From: Cellulomonas phragmiteti
GTDB lineage: Bacteria > Actinomycetota > Actinomycetes > Actinomycetales > Cellulomonadaceae
Length of the DNA: 64,000 bases
Direction: 5' to 3'
NCBI RefSeq assembly: GCF_016862775.1
Contig: NZ_BONP01000012.1
Coordinates: 1-64,000, forward strand
The notes below the pieces were generated by a model that saw only the letters and a program-made list of their open reading frames with translations, did not search any database and was not told where the DNA came from. How positions within the stretch are numbered: the first letter of the stretch is position 1; each line of letters begins with the position of its first letter. The position numbers were made by a program, and so were the translations under genes. Of this stretch, positions 44,435 to 54,266 are shown one piece after another.

Positions 44435-45811
44435 ATGAGGGTGCTGGACAAGAGTCGGACCGTCGCCCCGCGCGGCTACAACCGGTGGCTGGTGCCGCCG
44501 GCTGCGCTCGCGGTGCACCTGTCGATCGGGCAGGTGTACGCGTTCTCCGTCTTCAAGAACCCGCTGCTGGAGCGGTTCGGGACGAGCCACACGTCGGTGG
44601 CCGTGATCTTCTCGATGGCGATCGTCATGCTCGGCCTGTCGGCCGCGTTCGGCGGCAAGTGGATGGAGCGCAACGGCCCGCGCAAGGCGATGGCGCTGTC
44701 CGCGGTCTGCTGGGTGAGCGGCTTCCTCGTCGCCGCGCTCGGCGTGCAGCTCGGCCAGCTGTGGATCGTCTACCTCGGCTACGGACTCATCGGCGGCATC
44801 GGCCTCGGCATCGGCTACATCTCGCCGGTGTCGACCCTCATCAAGTGGTTCCCGGACCGTCCCGGTCTGGCCACCGGCCTGGCGATCATGGGCTTCGGCG
44901 GCGGTGCGCTCGTCGCCTCGCCCCTGACCGCGCGCCTGCTCGAGGCCTACGCCCCGACGCCGGCGCAGGCGATCGTCCCGACGATGCTCACGCTCGCCGC
45001 GGTGTACGCGGTCCTCATGACCTGCGGCGCGGCGATGATCCGGGTCCCCGCGCCGGGCTGGCGGCCCGCCGGCTGGACGCCGCCGGCGCGCGGTGCGAAC
45101 GCCATGCAGTCGCACGCCGACGTCCGTGTCGGCAACGCCGTGCGGACGCCGCAGTTCTACCTGCTGTGGATCGTGCTGTTCACCAACGTCACCGCCGGCA
45201 TCGGCATCCTCGAGCAGGCCTCGCCGATGATCCAGGACTTCTTCCCCGCGGTCACCGCCGCGACCGCCGCCGGGTTCGTCGGGCTGCTGTCGCTGGCGAA
45301 CATGGGTGGCCGCTTCGTGTGGTCGACGACCTCGGACAAGCTCGGCCGCAAACGGACCTACATCATGTACCTCGGCGTCGGCGCCGTGCTGTACGCCTTC
45401 CTCGCCGCCCTCGGGGCGTCGGCCGTCGGCCTGTTCGTCGCGCTGACGTTCGTCATCGTCAGCTTCTACGGCGGCGGCTTCGCGACGATCCCCGCGTACC
45501 TCAAGGACCTGTTCGGCCAGCTCGAGGTGGGCGCGATCCACGGTCGTCTCCTGACGGCGTGGTCCGCCGCCGGCATCGCCGGTCCGCTGATCGTCAACGG
45601 CATCGCCGACGCCCGCAGCGCGCAGGGCGTGACCGGTGCGGCGCTCTACCTGCCGTCGCTCGTGACGATGTGCGGCGTGCTCGTCGTGGGCTTCGTCGCC
45701 AACATGCTCGTCCGGCCCGTCGCGGCCCGCTTCCACGAGCCGGAGACCCCCGCGCTCGTCGTCCCCCAGGCCGACCGCGTCCCCGTCGGCGTCGTCACCG
45801 AGGAGTCCTGA
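44435..45811 (+). CDS. OFA-family MFS transporter (oxalate/formate antiporter type)
   Basis: 458 residues from ATG 44435 (GGGAGGA, 4-nt spacing). Twelve TM helices expected. Family strings: YNRWLVPPAALAVHLSIGQVYAFSVF-type start, GGIGLGIGYISPVSTLIKWFPDRPG, SLANMGGRFVWSTTSDKLGRK. OFA members carry small monocarboxylates or dicarboxylates. The stop overlaps the next tiny gene. Nearby acs and shared DosR-like boxes suggest organic-acid exchange under low oxygen. Confidence 0.92.
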   Translation: MRVLDKSRTVAPRGYNRWLVPPAALAVHLSIGQVYAFSVFKNPLLERFGTSHTSVAVIFSMAIVMLGLSAAFGGKWMERNGPRKAMALSAVCWVSGFLVAALGVQLGQLWIVYLGYGLIGGIGLGIGYISPVSTLIKWFPDRPGLATGLAIMGFGGGALVASPLTARLLEAYAPTPAQAIVPTMLTLAAVYAVLMTCGAAMIRVPAPGWRPAGWTPPARGANAMQSHADVRVGNAVRTPQFYLLWIVLFTNVTAGIGILEQASPMIQDFFPAVTAATAAGFVGLLSLANMGGRFVWSTTSDKLGRKRTYIMYLGVGAVLYAFLAALGASAVGLFVALTFVIVSFYGGGFATIPAYLKDLFGQLEVGAIHGRLLTAWSAAGIAGPLIVNGIADARSAQGVTGAALYLPSLVTMCGVLVVGFVANMLVRPVAARFHEPETPALVVPQADRVPVGVVTEES

Positions 45812-45984
45812 TGACCAGCGACCAGCCCCTGGACGCCAACGACACCGCCGCCCTGACCGAGCCCGCCGCCGGGGGCTCCGCCCCCGTCCGTGCCCTGGCG
45901 ATCGCGCTGTGGGTCGTGGTGGGTTCCCTGCTCGCCTACGGCATCGCCCAGACCGTCATCAAGGCGTCCGCGCTCTTCGCCTGA
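45811..45984 (+). CDS. MFS transporter small subunit
   Basis: 57 residues, one TM helix (ALAIALWVVVGSLLAYGIAQTVIKA) after a polar N terminus. The ATG shares a base with the transporter stop (TGATG). Short proteins of this kind consistently accompany OFA transporters and are annotated as their small subunit; the role (stability or gating) is not established. Confidence 0.82.
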   Translation: MTSDQPLDANDTAALTEPAAGGSAPVRALAIALWVVVGSLLAYGIAQTVIKASALFA

Positions 45985-45997
45985 ACCCCAGCGGCCG

Positions 45998-46036
45998 CGC
46001 GCCGCCGTCACGGCCCCCCCTCGTGACGGCGGCGCG
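45998..46036 (+). terminator. Terminator after OFA transporter operon
   Basis: CGCGCCGCCGTCACG (45998-46012) and CGTGACGGCGGCGCG (46022-46036): perfect 15-bp stem, 9-nt loop, 13 nt after the stop. The rest of the 401-nt gap to 46386 holds the next promoter and a CCGGTG-A-CACCGG palindrome (46236-46248); no gene was seen. Confidence 0.85.
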
Positions 46037-46163
46037 TCGGCGTGCCCGCGCACGGGTGCGCCGCGAGGTCGTGCGACGGCGCAGGTCGGGGGTCCGTGCT
46101 GGGCCGTCCGACCCGGGGGAGCGATTCCACGATCAGTCGTCATCTGTTCGTTATCGCAGGTGC

Positions 46164-46193
46164 TTGACGGGGCCCCACCGGGGCTCGTAGCGT
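46164..46193 (+). promoter_or_regulatory. Promoter of sugar ABC operon
   Basis: TTGACG (46164-46169), 18-bp spacer, TAGCGT (46188-46193). The leader would be ~185 nt and includes the A/T-rich TGTATCGTTAATC (46211-46223), a plausible operator, and CCGGTG-A-CACCGG (46236-46248). Confidence 0.6.
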
Positions 46194-46385
46194 CCCGGCA
46201 CATCGGCAGATGTATCGTTAATCCTGGTGCATCGACCGGTGACACCGGAGGTCGTCGGCAAGGGTGCTGACGGGCCCCCCGGGCCGGTGACGCAGAGTGG
46301 CACATCGCTCGGCGTCGGCGGTGCTCGTTCCCTGCTCCAACGCCCGGGTCGTCGCCTGGGACGGATCTCGAAGAGGAGAGCCCTG

Positions 46386-48062
46386 ATGGCACGTGCGGGA
46401 CACATGATGGGACGACGGACGCGCTCGGCGCGTGCCGTCGGTGCGCTGACGGTGGTCGGCGCGCTGGCACTGGCCGCCTGCGGCGGCAGTGACGGCGGGT
46501 CCACGAACGCGGACGGCGAGCCCGCGGACCTGGAGTGCTCGACCGAGGCGGTCGCCGACCAGCCGTGGAAGGCCGCGGAGCCGCGCGAGTTCTCGCTGCT
46601 GTGGACGGACTGGGCCGACTACCCGATCACCGACAGCTGGGACTTCTTCGACGAGATCGAGGAGCGGACCAACGTCCGGCTGAACCTGACGAACATCCCG
46701 TTCAGCGACGCGACCGAGAAGCGCAGCCTGCTCATCAGCGCCGGCGACGCGCCGCAGATCATCCCGCTCGTGTACACGGGCGAGGAGCGCCAGTTCGCCG
46801 CCTCCGGCGCGGTCGTGCCGCTGAGCGACTACGTCGACTACATGCCCAACTTCCAGAAGTACATGGAGGAGTGGGACCTGACAGACATGGTCAACGACCT
46901 GCGGCAGGAGGACGGCAAGTACTACATGACGCCCGGCCTCCAGGAGGTCTCGGTCCCCGTCTTCACGCTGATCATCCGCAAGGACGTCTTCGACGAGGTC
47001 GGCGCTCCGGCGCCCGAGACCTGGGAGGACCTGCAGGAGGGCCTCGAGCTCATCAAGGCCGCCTACCCGGACAGCCAGCCGCTGGCCGACGGCTTCGAGG
47101 GCCAGTCGATGATCAACTACGCGGCCCACGCCTTCGGCACGGTCGGTGGCTGGGGCTTCGGTGACGGCGCCTGGTGGGACGAGGACGCGGGCGAGTTCGT
47201 CTACGCCGCGACCACCGACGGCTACAAGGACATGGTGACGTACTTCAACGGGCTGGCCGAGAACGGCCTGCTCGACACCGAGTCGTTCACGGCGTCCAAC
47301 GACGGTGGCGGCACGGTGACCGAGAAGTTCGCCGCCGAGCGCGTGTTCGCGGCCTCGGGTGGCTCGTGGACCGTGCAGGAGTTCTCGACCGCTCTCGAGG
47401 CGGCCGGCGTCACGGACTTCGAGCTCGTGCAGATCGCGCCCCCGGGCGGCCCTGCCGGCATGGTCGTCGAGCCCCGCAACTTCTGGAACGGGTTCATGCT
47501 CACCTCCGACGCGGTGAACGACCCGAACTTCTGCGACCTGCTCGGGTTCACCGACTGGCTGTACTACAACCCCGAGGCACGTGAGCTCATCCAGTGGGGC
47601 GTCGAGGGCGAGCACTACACCAAGGACGCCGAGGGCAACTACACGCTGGAGCCCGACATCACGTTCGCGGGCCTCAACCTGAACCCGTCCGGCACGATCG
47701 ACCTCAAGAAGGACCTCGGGTACGCCAACGACGTCTTCGCCGGGTCGACCGAGTCGCGCGAGCTCAAGGAGTCCTACAACGTCCCGGCGTTCGTCGAGTA
47801 CATCGACGACGTGCAGTCGAACCGGACGCCGCGCGACCCGTTCCCGCCGCACCCGCTCGACGAGGCCGAGCTCGAGCAGTCCTCGCTGCTGGGGACCCCG
47901 CTCAAGGACACGGTCGACACGGCGACGCTCGAGTTCATCCTCGGGCAGCGCGACCTCTCGGAGTGGGACTCCTTCGTGTCCCAGCTCGAGGGCCAGGGTC
48001 TGTCGAACTACATGGACCTGATCAACGGCGCTCGTGAGCGCGCCGCCGGGAACAACGGCTGA
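46386..48062 (+). CDS. Extracellular solute-binding lipoprotein (CUT1, LplA-type)
   Basis: 558 residues from ATG 46386 (AGGAGAG, 6-nt spacing). Lipobox LAACGG about residue 33 anchors it outside the membrane. Long binding proteins (~550 residues) of this LplA/YtcQ type bind oligosaccharides such as pectin or alginate fragments. Many acidic and aromatic residues (LLWTDWADYPITDSWDFFDE). Operon with two permeases; no ATPase or glycosidase follows. The ligand cannot be predicted. Confidence 0.92.
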   Translation: MARAGHMMGRRTRSARAVGALTVVGALALAACGGSDGGSTNADGEPADLECSTEAVADQPWKAAEPREFSLLWTDWADYPITDSWDFFDEIEERTNVRLNLTNIPFSDATEKRSLLISAGDAPQIIPLVYTGEERQFAASGAVVPLSDYVDYMPNFQKYMEEWDLTDMVNDLRQEDGKYYMTPGLQEVSVPVFTLIIRKDVFDEVGAPAPETWEDLQEGLELIKAAYPDSQPLADGFEGQSMINYAAHAFGTVGGWGFGDGAWWDEDAGEFVYAATTDGYKDMVTYFNGLAENGLLDTESFTASNDGGGTVTEKFAAERVFAASGGSWTVQEFSTALEAAGVTDFELVQIAPPGGPAGMVVEPRNFWNGFMLTSDAVNDPNFCDLLGFTDWLYYNPEARELIQWGVEGEHYTKDAEGNYTLEPDITFAGLNLNPSGTIDLKKDLGYANDVFAGSTESRELKESYNVPAFVEYIDDVQSNRTPRDPFPPHPLDEAELEQSSLLGTPLKDTVDTATLEFILGQRDLSEWDSFVSQLEGQGLSNYMDLINGARERAAGNNG

Positions 48063-48078
48063 GCCCACGCTCGACGAG

Positions 48079-48117
48079 GTGCGGTGGGCCGGTCCCCACG
48101 GGGCCGGCCCACCGCAC
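48079..48117 (+). other. Intra-operon 14-bp hairpin between binding protein and permeases
   Basis: GTGCGGTGGGCCGG (48079-48092) pairs perfectly with CCGGCCCACCGCAC (48104-48117); the loop itself contains CCCC/GGGG. Such hairpins after binding-protein genes stabilise or terminate part of the transcript, raising binding protein over permease levels. Confidence 0.7.
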
Positions 48118-48145
48118 CGCCGATCCGCTCACGAAGGAGTGAGAA

Positions 48146-49168
48146 ATGAGCGCAGCTCACGCGACGGGTGACGCCTTCGCGACCACGGTCACGGCATCGG
48201 GGGGACCCGTCCCCTCGACGGTCGAGGACGAGGCGGTCCGCGGCACCACGCGCCCGCCGACACGCAAGATCGGGTGGGGGCACACCCTGCGTCGCGACTG
48301 GGTGCTCTACGCGATGGCCCTGGTGCCGGTGCTGTTCCTGCTCGTGTTCCGGTACATCCCGATGTTCGGCAACATCATCGCGTTCCGCCGGTTCCGGCCG
48401 GGCGGCAGCATCATCGGCGACGAGTGGGTCGGGATGCGCTATGTCGAGCTCTTCCTCAACGACCCGAACTTCTGGAACGTCTTCGGCAACACGGTCATCC
48501 TCGGTGGCCTGACGCTGCTCTTCTGCTTCCCGCTGCCGATCGTCCTGGCCCTGCTGCTCAACGAGGTGCGCCAGCGGGCGTTCAAGCGCGTCGTGCAGTC
48601 GATCTCCTACCTGCCGCACTTCCTGTCGGTCGTCATCGTCGTCGGCATGGTCATGCAGCTGCTGTCCCTCCAGGGCACGGTGAACCAGCTGATCGAGGCC
48701 TTCGGCGGCGAGGCCATCCCGTTCCTGCAGCGCTCCGAGTGGTTCCGGACCGTGTACGTCGGGTCCGAGATCTGGCAGACCGTCGGGTGGGGCACGATCC
48801 TCTACCTCGCGGCCCTCACCACGGTCGACTCCTCGCTCTACGAGGCCGCCCGCATCGACGGCGCCAACCGCTGGCGGCAGACGTGGCACGTCACGCTGCC
48901 GGGCATCCGCCCGACGATGATCACGCTGCTGATCCTCAACATCGGCCTGTTCCTCAACGTCGGGTTCGAGAAGGTCCTGCTGCTGTACAACCCCCTCACC
49001 TACTCCACCGGCGACGTCGTCTCGACGTACCTGTACCGGGTGGGCCTGGTCTCGAACAACTTCAGCTACGCGACGGCCATCGGCCTGTTCCAGGCGATCA
49101 TCGGCCTCGTCATGATCCTCTCCGCGAACTTCCTGTCGCGCCGAGTGGTAGGAGCAAGCCTGTGGTGA
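48146..49168 (+). CDS. Sugar ABC transporter permease (LplB-like)
   Basis: 340 residues, ~45-residue polar N terminus, then six TM helices. EAA loop for ATPase docking: YEAARIDGANRWRQTWHVTLPGI-type sequence near residue 235. RYIPMFGNIIAFRRF is typical of LplB permeases. Start ATG 48146 with AAGGAG upstream. Overlaps the next permease by 4-7 bp. Confidence 0.93.
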   Translation: MSAAHATGDAFATTVTASGGPVPSTVEDEAVRGTTRPPTRKIGWGHTLRRDWVLYAMALVPVLFLLVFRYIPMFGNIIAFRRFRPGGSIIGDEWVGMRYVELFLNDPNFWNVFGNTVILGGLTLLFCFPLPIVLALLLNEVRQRAFKRVVQSISYLPHFLSVVIVVGMVMQLLSLQGTVNQLIEAFGGEAIPFLQRSEWFRTVYVGSEIWQTVGWGTILYLAALTTVDSSLYEAARIDGANRWRQTWHVTLPGIRPTMITLLILNIGLFLNVGFEKVLLLYNPLTYSTGDVVSTYLYRVGLVSNNFSYATAIGLFQAIIGLVMILSANFLSRRVVGASLW

Positions 49169-50094
49169 CCCAGAGCGCACTCACCGCGCCGTCGTCCGGC
49201 GGCGGCATGTCCATCGGGCCGCGTGACTCCAAGGGCTACAAGGCGTTCACGTGGTTCAACGGCTCGTTCCTCGTCGTGCTCTGCGGGTTCATGCTCTACC
49301 CGTTCGTCACGGTGCTGGCGCAGTCGTTCAGCAGCGCCGGCGCGGTCAAGGCCGGCCTGGTCAACGTCGTGCCGATCGGCTTCAACGTCGACACGTACCG
49401 CGTCGTCATCGCGAACGACCTGTTCTGGTCGTCGTACCGCAACACCGTGGTGTACACGCTGGTCGGCACCACCATCGCCATGGTGCTGACGACGCTGCTC
49501 GCCTACGTCCTGGCACGCAAGGCGCTGCGCGGGCGCAACGTCCTCATCGGCATCGCCGTGTTCACGATGTTCTTCAACGGCGGTCTGATCCCCAACTACG
49601 TGCTCATCCAGACCCTCGGTCTGAAGAACACGATGTGGGCCGTCGTGCTGCCCGGTGCGATCTCGGTGTTCAACCTGCTGGTCATGAAGTCGTTCTTCGA
49701 GAACATGCCCTCGGAGCTCGAGGAGGCCGCGAAGGTCGACGGGCTCGGCTGGTGGGGGATCTTCCGCCGCATCGTCCTGCCGCTGTCCAAGGCGGTCCTG
49801 GCGACGATGATCCTGTTCTACTCGGTGGCGATCTGGAACGACTGGTTCGCGGCGTTCCTGTACCTCGACAAGCAGGAGCTGTTCCCGGTGACGCTGTACC
49901 TGCGCAACATGATCGCGGGTGCCTCGTCGACGGCCTCCCAGGGCGCGGCGGCCGCCGGGTCCACCAAGGAGGCGATCTCGGCGAACATCCAGGCGGTGAC
50001 GATGATCCTCACCATCATCCCGATCCTGTGCATCTACCCGTTCGTCCAGCGGTACTTCGTGTCCGGCATCATGCTCGGCTCGGTCAAGGGCTGA
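49162..50094 (+). CDS. Sugar ABC transporter permease (YtcP/LplC-like)
   Basis: 310 residues from GTG 49162 (GGAG, 7-nt spacing); GTG 49165 is equally possible. Six TM helices; the EAA loop is EEAAKVDGLGWWGIFRRIVLP. MFFNGGLIPNYVLIQTLGL matches YtcP-like permeases. Last gene of the operon, ended by a strong terminator. It needs an ATPase from elsewhere (MsiK-type). Confidence 0.93.
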   Translation: MVTQSALTAPSSGGGMSIGPRDSKGYKAFTWFNGSFLVVLCGFMLYPFVTVLAQSFSSAGAVKAGLVNVVPIGFNVDTYRVVIANDLFWSSYRNTVVYTLVGTTIAMVLTTLLAYVLARKALRGRNVLIGIAVFTMFFNGGLIPNYVLIQTLGLKNTMWAVVLPGAISVFNLLVMKSFFENMPSELEEAAKVDGLGWWGIFRRIVLPLSKAVLATMILFYSVAIWNDWFAAFLYLDKQELFPVTLYLRNMIAGASSTASQGAAAAGSTKEAISANIQAVTMILTIIPILCIYPFVQRYFVSGIMLGSVKG

Positions 50095-50113
50095 GCGCGG
50101 CGCACGACCGCGG

Positions 50114-50153
50114 ACGCGACCCCGGCGAGGACACCTCCTCGCCGGGGTCGCGT
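50114..50153. terminator. 18-bp bidirectional terminator
   Basis: Arms 50114-50131 and 50136-50153 are perfect complements (ACGCGACCCCGG ... CCGGGGTCGCGT) around CACC. It separates convergent genes (ends 50094 and 50158). Confidence 0.88.
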
Positions 50154-50157
50154 GCGT

Positions 50158-51609
<1,452 letters not shown>

Positions 51610-51702
51610 GTCGACATTGTGGCCGCCCGGGGGCTCGCGGTGCGCGCGGGCCACGCCGGTCGGCCGCCGCGCCGGGCATGCTCCGGGGGCGACGCCGGCC
51701 GG

Positions 51703-51708
51703 TAGCAT
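51703..51708 (+). promoter_or_regulatory. -10 element for leaderless Nudix mRNA
   Basis: TAGCAT ends 6 nt before the GTG start at 51715 and no RBS is present, so transcription likely starts at the codon. Confidence 0.45.
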
Positions 51709-51714
51709 CGGCGC

Positions 51715-52194
51715 GTGCCCGTCCCGCCGTTCGTCCTGGCCCTGCGTGAGCGCGTCGGGCACGATCTGCTGTGGATGCCGGGGGTCACGGCCGTCGTCCT
51801 GCGCGAGGACGGGCCGCGGCCCCTGCTGCTCCTGGTGCGCCGCGCCGACGACGGGCAGTGGACGCCCGTCACCGGGATCGTCGACCCGGGGGAGGACCCG
51901 GCCGTCGCCGCGGTGCGCGAGGTGCGCGAGGAGGCCGACGTCGTCGCGGTTGCCCAGCGACTCGCGCAGGTGAGCGTGGTGGGGCCCGTCGTCTACGAGA
52001 ACGGCGACCGGTCGCAGTACCTCGACCTGACCTTCCGGTGCCGCTGGGTGTCCGGCGAGCCGTTCCCCGCGGACGGCGAGAACACCGACGCCCGGTGGTA
52101 CGACCTGGACGCGCTGCCGACCATGTCGCCGTCGATGGCGTCGCGCGTGGCGGCCGCACTGCCGGAGCGCGGCGAGGCCGAGTTCGCCACGTGA
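51715..52194 (+). CDS. Nudix hydrolase
   Basis: 159 residues. Nudix box IVDPGEDPAVAAVREVREEADV (G replaced at its first position by the TGIVDPGED context, REVREE intact), so metal-dependent pyrophosphohydrolase activity is expected. C-terminal DLTFRCRWVSGEPFPADGEN is common to actinobacterial ADP-ribose/NTP pyrophosphatases. Overlaps the Fic-like gene by GTGA. Confidence 0.88.
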   Translation: MPVPPFVLALRERVGHDLLWMPGVTAVVLREDGPRPLLLLVRRADDGQWTPVTGIVDPGEDPAVAAVREVREEADVVAVAQRLAQVSVVGPVVYENGDRSQYLDLTFRCRWVSGEPFPADGENTDARWYDLDALPTMSPSMASRVAAALPERGEAEFAT

Positions 52195-53048
52195 CGGGCT
52201 CCACGGACGCGCTCGCGGGCCTCGCCGGGCTGCCGGGGGTCGCGGCGGCGGTCGACGTCGCACGCGCGGCCTGCGAGGAGCTGCGGTGGCACGAGGCGTT
52301 CCGCCGCCGGTGGCGCGAGGTGCGCGCCGAGGCGGGGCTGCGGGCGGCGGCCGCGTCGGCGGCGCTCGACGGCGCACCCGTCGGCGTCGACGCGCTGCGG
52401 GCCTGGGCGACGGGGACCTCCGCCCCGGGCGGCGGCGTGGACGTGGTCGCAGCGGGCGCCCTGCGCGCGCAGGGCGTCGTCGAGGCGCAGCTGCCGGACC
52501 TCGGTGGCCCCGGCCCGCGGGCGTCGACGCCGCTGCCGCAGGTGCTCGCGCGGCTGCACGCGGCTGCCGCCGCGGACCTGCTGCCGCCGCACGAGGTCGG
52601 CCGTCCCCGCACCGGGCCGCCCGGGGACCTGCGCGCCCTGGGGGCTGCGCCGCAGGCCGGGGTCGCGGCCGCGCGGGTCGCTGGAGTCCTGGCCGACGCC
52701 GCCGCGACGCGTGCACCGGCACTCGTCGTCGTCGCGGTCGTCCACGCCGAGCTGCTGAGCGTCCGCCCGTTCCGCGCGGCCAACGGCGTGGTCGCGCGGG
52801 CCGCCGCCCGGCTGCTCGCGGTGCGCACCGGCCTGGACCCGACCGCCTGCGCGGTGCCCGAGGCGGTGTGGCGGGACGCACCGGCGGCGTACCTCGCCGC
52901 GGCCGCCCGGTACGCGACGGGGGAGCCCGAGGGGGTCGCGGGGTGGGTCGTGGCCTACGCGGACGCGGTGGCCCGTGGTGCCGGGGTGGCCCGGGGCGTC
53001 GCCGACGAGGTGCTGGCCGGCCGGCGAGCGGCGGCCCCGCCAGGCTGA
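52191..53048 (+). CDS. Degenerate Fic-family protein
   Basis: 285 residues from GTG 52191 overlapping the Nudix stop. The region VVHAELLSVRPFRAANGVVARAAARLL aligns with the Fic active-site loop HxFx(D/E)GNGRxxR, but reads RPFRAANGVVAR. The catalytic His, the acidic residue, the first Gly and the Arg of GNGR are changed; Asn and Gly remain. Canonical AMPylation is therefore unlikely. The helix pattern before and after the loop fits the Fic fold. This type recurs in actinobacteria; its function is unknown. Confidence 0.65.
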   Translation: MTGSTDALAGLAGLPGVAAAVDVARAACEELRWHEAFRRRWREVRAEAGLRAAAASAALDGAPVGVDALRAWATGTSAPGGGVDVVAAGALRAQGVVEAQLPDLGGPGPRASTPLPQVLARLHAAAAADLLPPHEVGRPRTGPPGDLRALGAAPQAGVAAARVAGVLADAAATRAPALVVVAVVHAELLSVRPFRAANGVVARAAARLLAVRTGLDPTACAVPEAVWRDAPAAYLAAAARYATGEPEGVAGWVVAYADAVARGAGVARGVADEVLAGRRAAAPPG

Positions 53049-53100
53049 GCGGGGGACCGTCCCGGCGACGCGTCGCGCCGCGACCAGGCCCGGACACGAA

Positions 53101-53126
53101 CGACGGCGCCTCGTGGGACGCCGTCG
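53101..53126 (+). terminator. Terminator after Fic-like gene
   Basis: CGACGGCG (53101-53108) pairs with CGCCGTCG (53119-53126), 10-nt loop, 52 nt after the stop. Confidence 0.55.
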
Positions 53127-53345
53127 CCGTACTGAGGGCCGGAGAGTGATCAGGCGTGCATCATCGCGGTCGCTCCGGGACCAGCCCGGTCGACCTGCCC
53201 ATCAGTGGGCGTCCTGCGCGTGGGTGCTCTCGCGGTCGTTCAGTTGTGGTCCTGTCGTACACCCGATGCACCGCGGGGGCAACGGCCGGGGGCGTCGCCG
53301 CAGGTCAGCAGGGTCCTGCCGTCGCATGGTGAGACGCGGTGACCG
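53127..53345. other. Gene-free gap
   Basis: Between convergent genes. I see no ORF with an RBS, no tRNA and no strong hairpin; base composition is slightly less GC-rich, with TTCAGTTGTGG and GTACACC as the only A/T-rich spots. Confidence 0.4.
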
Positions 53346-54188
53346 TCACGCGGAACGCCCCCGACGCCGCCGTCGCCACCACCAGACGCCCCCGACCACG
53401 AGCAGCAGCCCCGTGAGCACCGCGCCCGTCGTCACCCGCACCTGGGTGTCGAGCTGGCGCAGCGGCACCGGGCGGCGGAAGGTCAGCACCTCCCAGCCGT
53501 GCTCGACGGCGAGGCGGCGCAGCGCACGGTCGGGGTTGACCACGTGCCCGTGCCCGACCGCCTCGAGCATCGGCGCGTCCGTGACGGAGTCGGAGTACGC
53601 GAAGCTGGCGGCGAGGTCGTACCCCCGCGCGGCTGCGAGCTCGCGGATCGCGACGGCCTTGTTGTCGCCGTACGCGTAGAAGTCGATCTCGCCGGTGTAG
53701 CGGCCGTCCGCGACGGCCATCCGGGTCGCGATGACGGCGTCGGCCCCCAGCATCTCGGCGATCGGCTCGACGACCTCCGCCCCGGACGCCGACACGACCA
53801 CGACGTCGTGGCCCGCGGCCTGGTGCTCGGCGATGAGCTCGACGGCCTCGGCGTAGACGCTCGGGTCGATCGACTCGTGGAGGGTGTCGCGCACGATCGT
53901 CGAGACCTGCGCGACGTCCCAGCCGACGACCATGCGCGCGAGGGACGCGCGCAGGCGCTCCGTGGACGCGGCGTCGGCCCCGCCGAGGAGGTAGGCGAGC
54001 TGGGCGTACGCGGACGCGACGACCGAGCGGCGCGTGAGCAGCCCCTGCGCCAGGAAGCCCTTGGAGAAGGCCGTCGCCGACGACGTCGCGATGATGGTCT
54101 TGTCGAGGTCGAAGAACGCGGCCACGCGGGGCCGGCGTGCGGGCCGGCGGGCGCCACGCGCCGGGTCGACGGGCTCGTGGTGGGCCAT
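53346..54188 (-). CDS. HAD-IB phosphatase with C-terminal membrane anchor
   Basis: 280 residues. HAD motif I FFDLDKT (nucleophile Asp), motif II VVVSASGAEV, motif III Lys in YGDNKAVAIRE, motif IV AYSDSVTDAPML. A C-terminal TM helix (VRVTTGAVLTGLLLVVGGVWWW) and Arg-rich tail anchor it with the enzyme in the cytosol. This SerB-like group is common in actinobacteria, where it lies near lipid or septum genes; lysophosphatidate or phosphoserine are possible substrates. Confidence 0.9.
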   Translation of the reverse strand: MAHHEPVDPARGARRPARRPRVAAFFDLDKTIIATSSATAFSKGFLAQGLLTRRSVVASAYAQLAYLLGGADAASTERLRASLARMVVGWDVAQVSTIVRDTLHESIDPSVYAEAVELIAEHQAAGHDVVVVSASGAEVVEPIAEMLGADAVIATRMAVADGRYTGEIDFYAYGDNKAVAIRELAAARGYDLAASFAYSDSVTDAPMLEAVGHGHVVNPDRALRRLAVEHGWEVLTFRRPVPLRQLDTQVRVTTGAVLTGLLLVVGGVWWWRRRRRGRSA

Positions 54189-54266
54189 GGCGCTCCGCGG
54201 GTCCGGGACGAGGTGGGGACCTGGGCGAGCGTAGCGGGAGGCTCCGACACGTGCGCGGTCCTCCCG

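Noticed and set aside
52191..53048. Active Fic AMPylase/toxin
   Set aside because: The HPFxxGNGR motif is degenerate at the catalytic His and Arg, and there is no antitoxin-like inhibitory motif or partner.
51610..53097. In-frame N-terminal extension of malic enzyme
   Set aside because: Antisense to the Nudix and Fic-like genes; the ACT domain begins right after ATG 51609.
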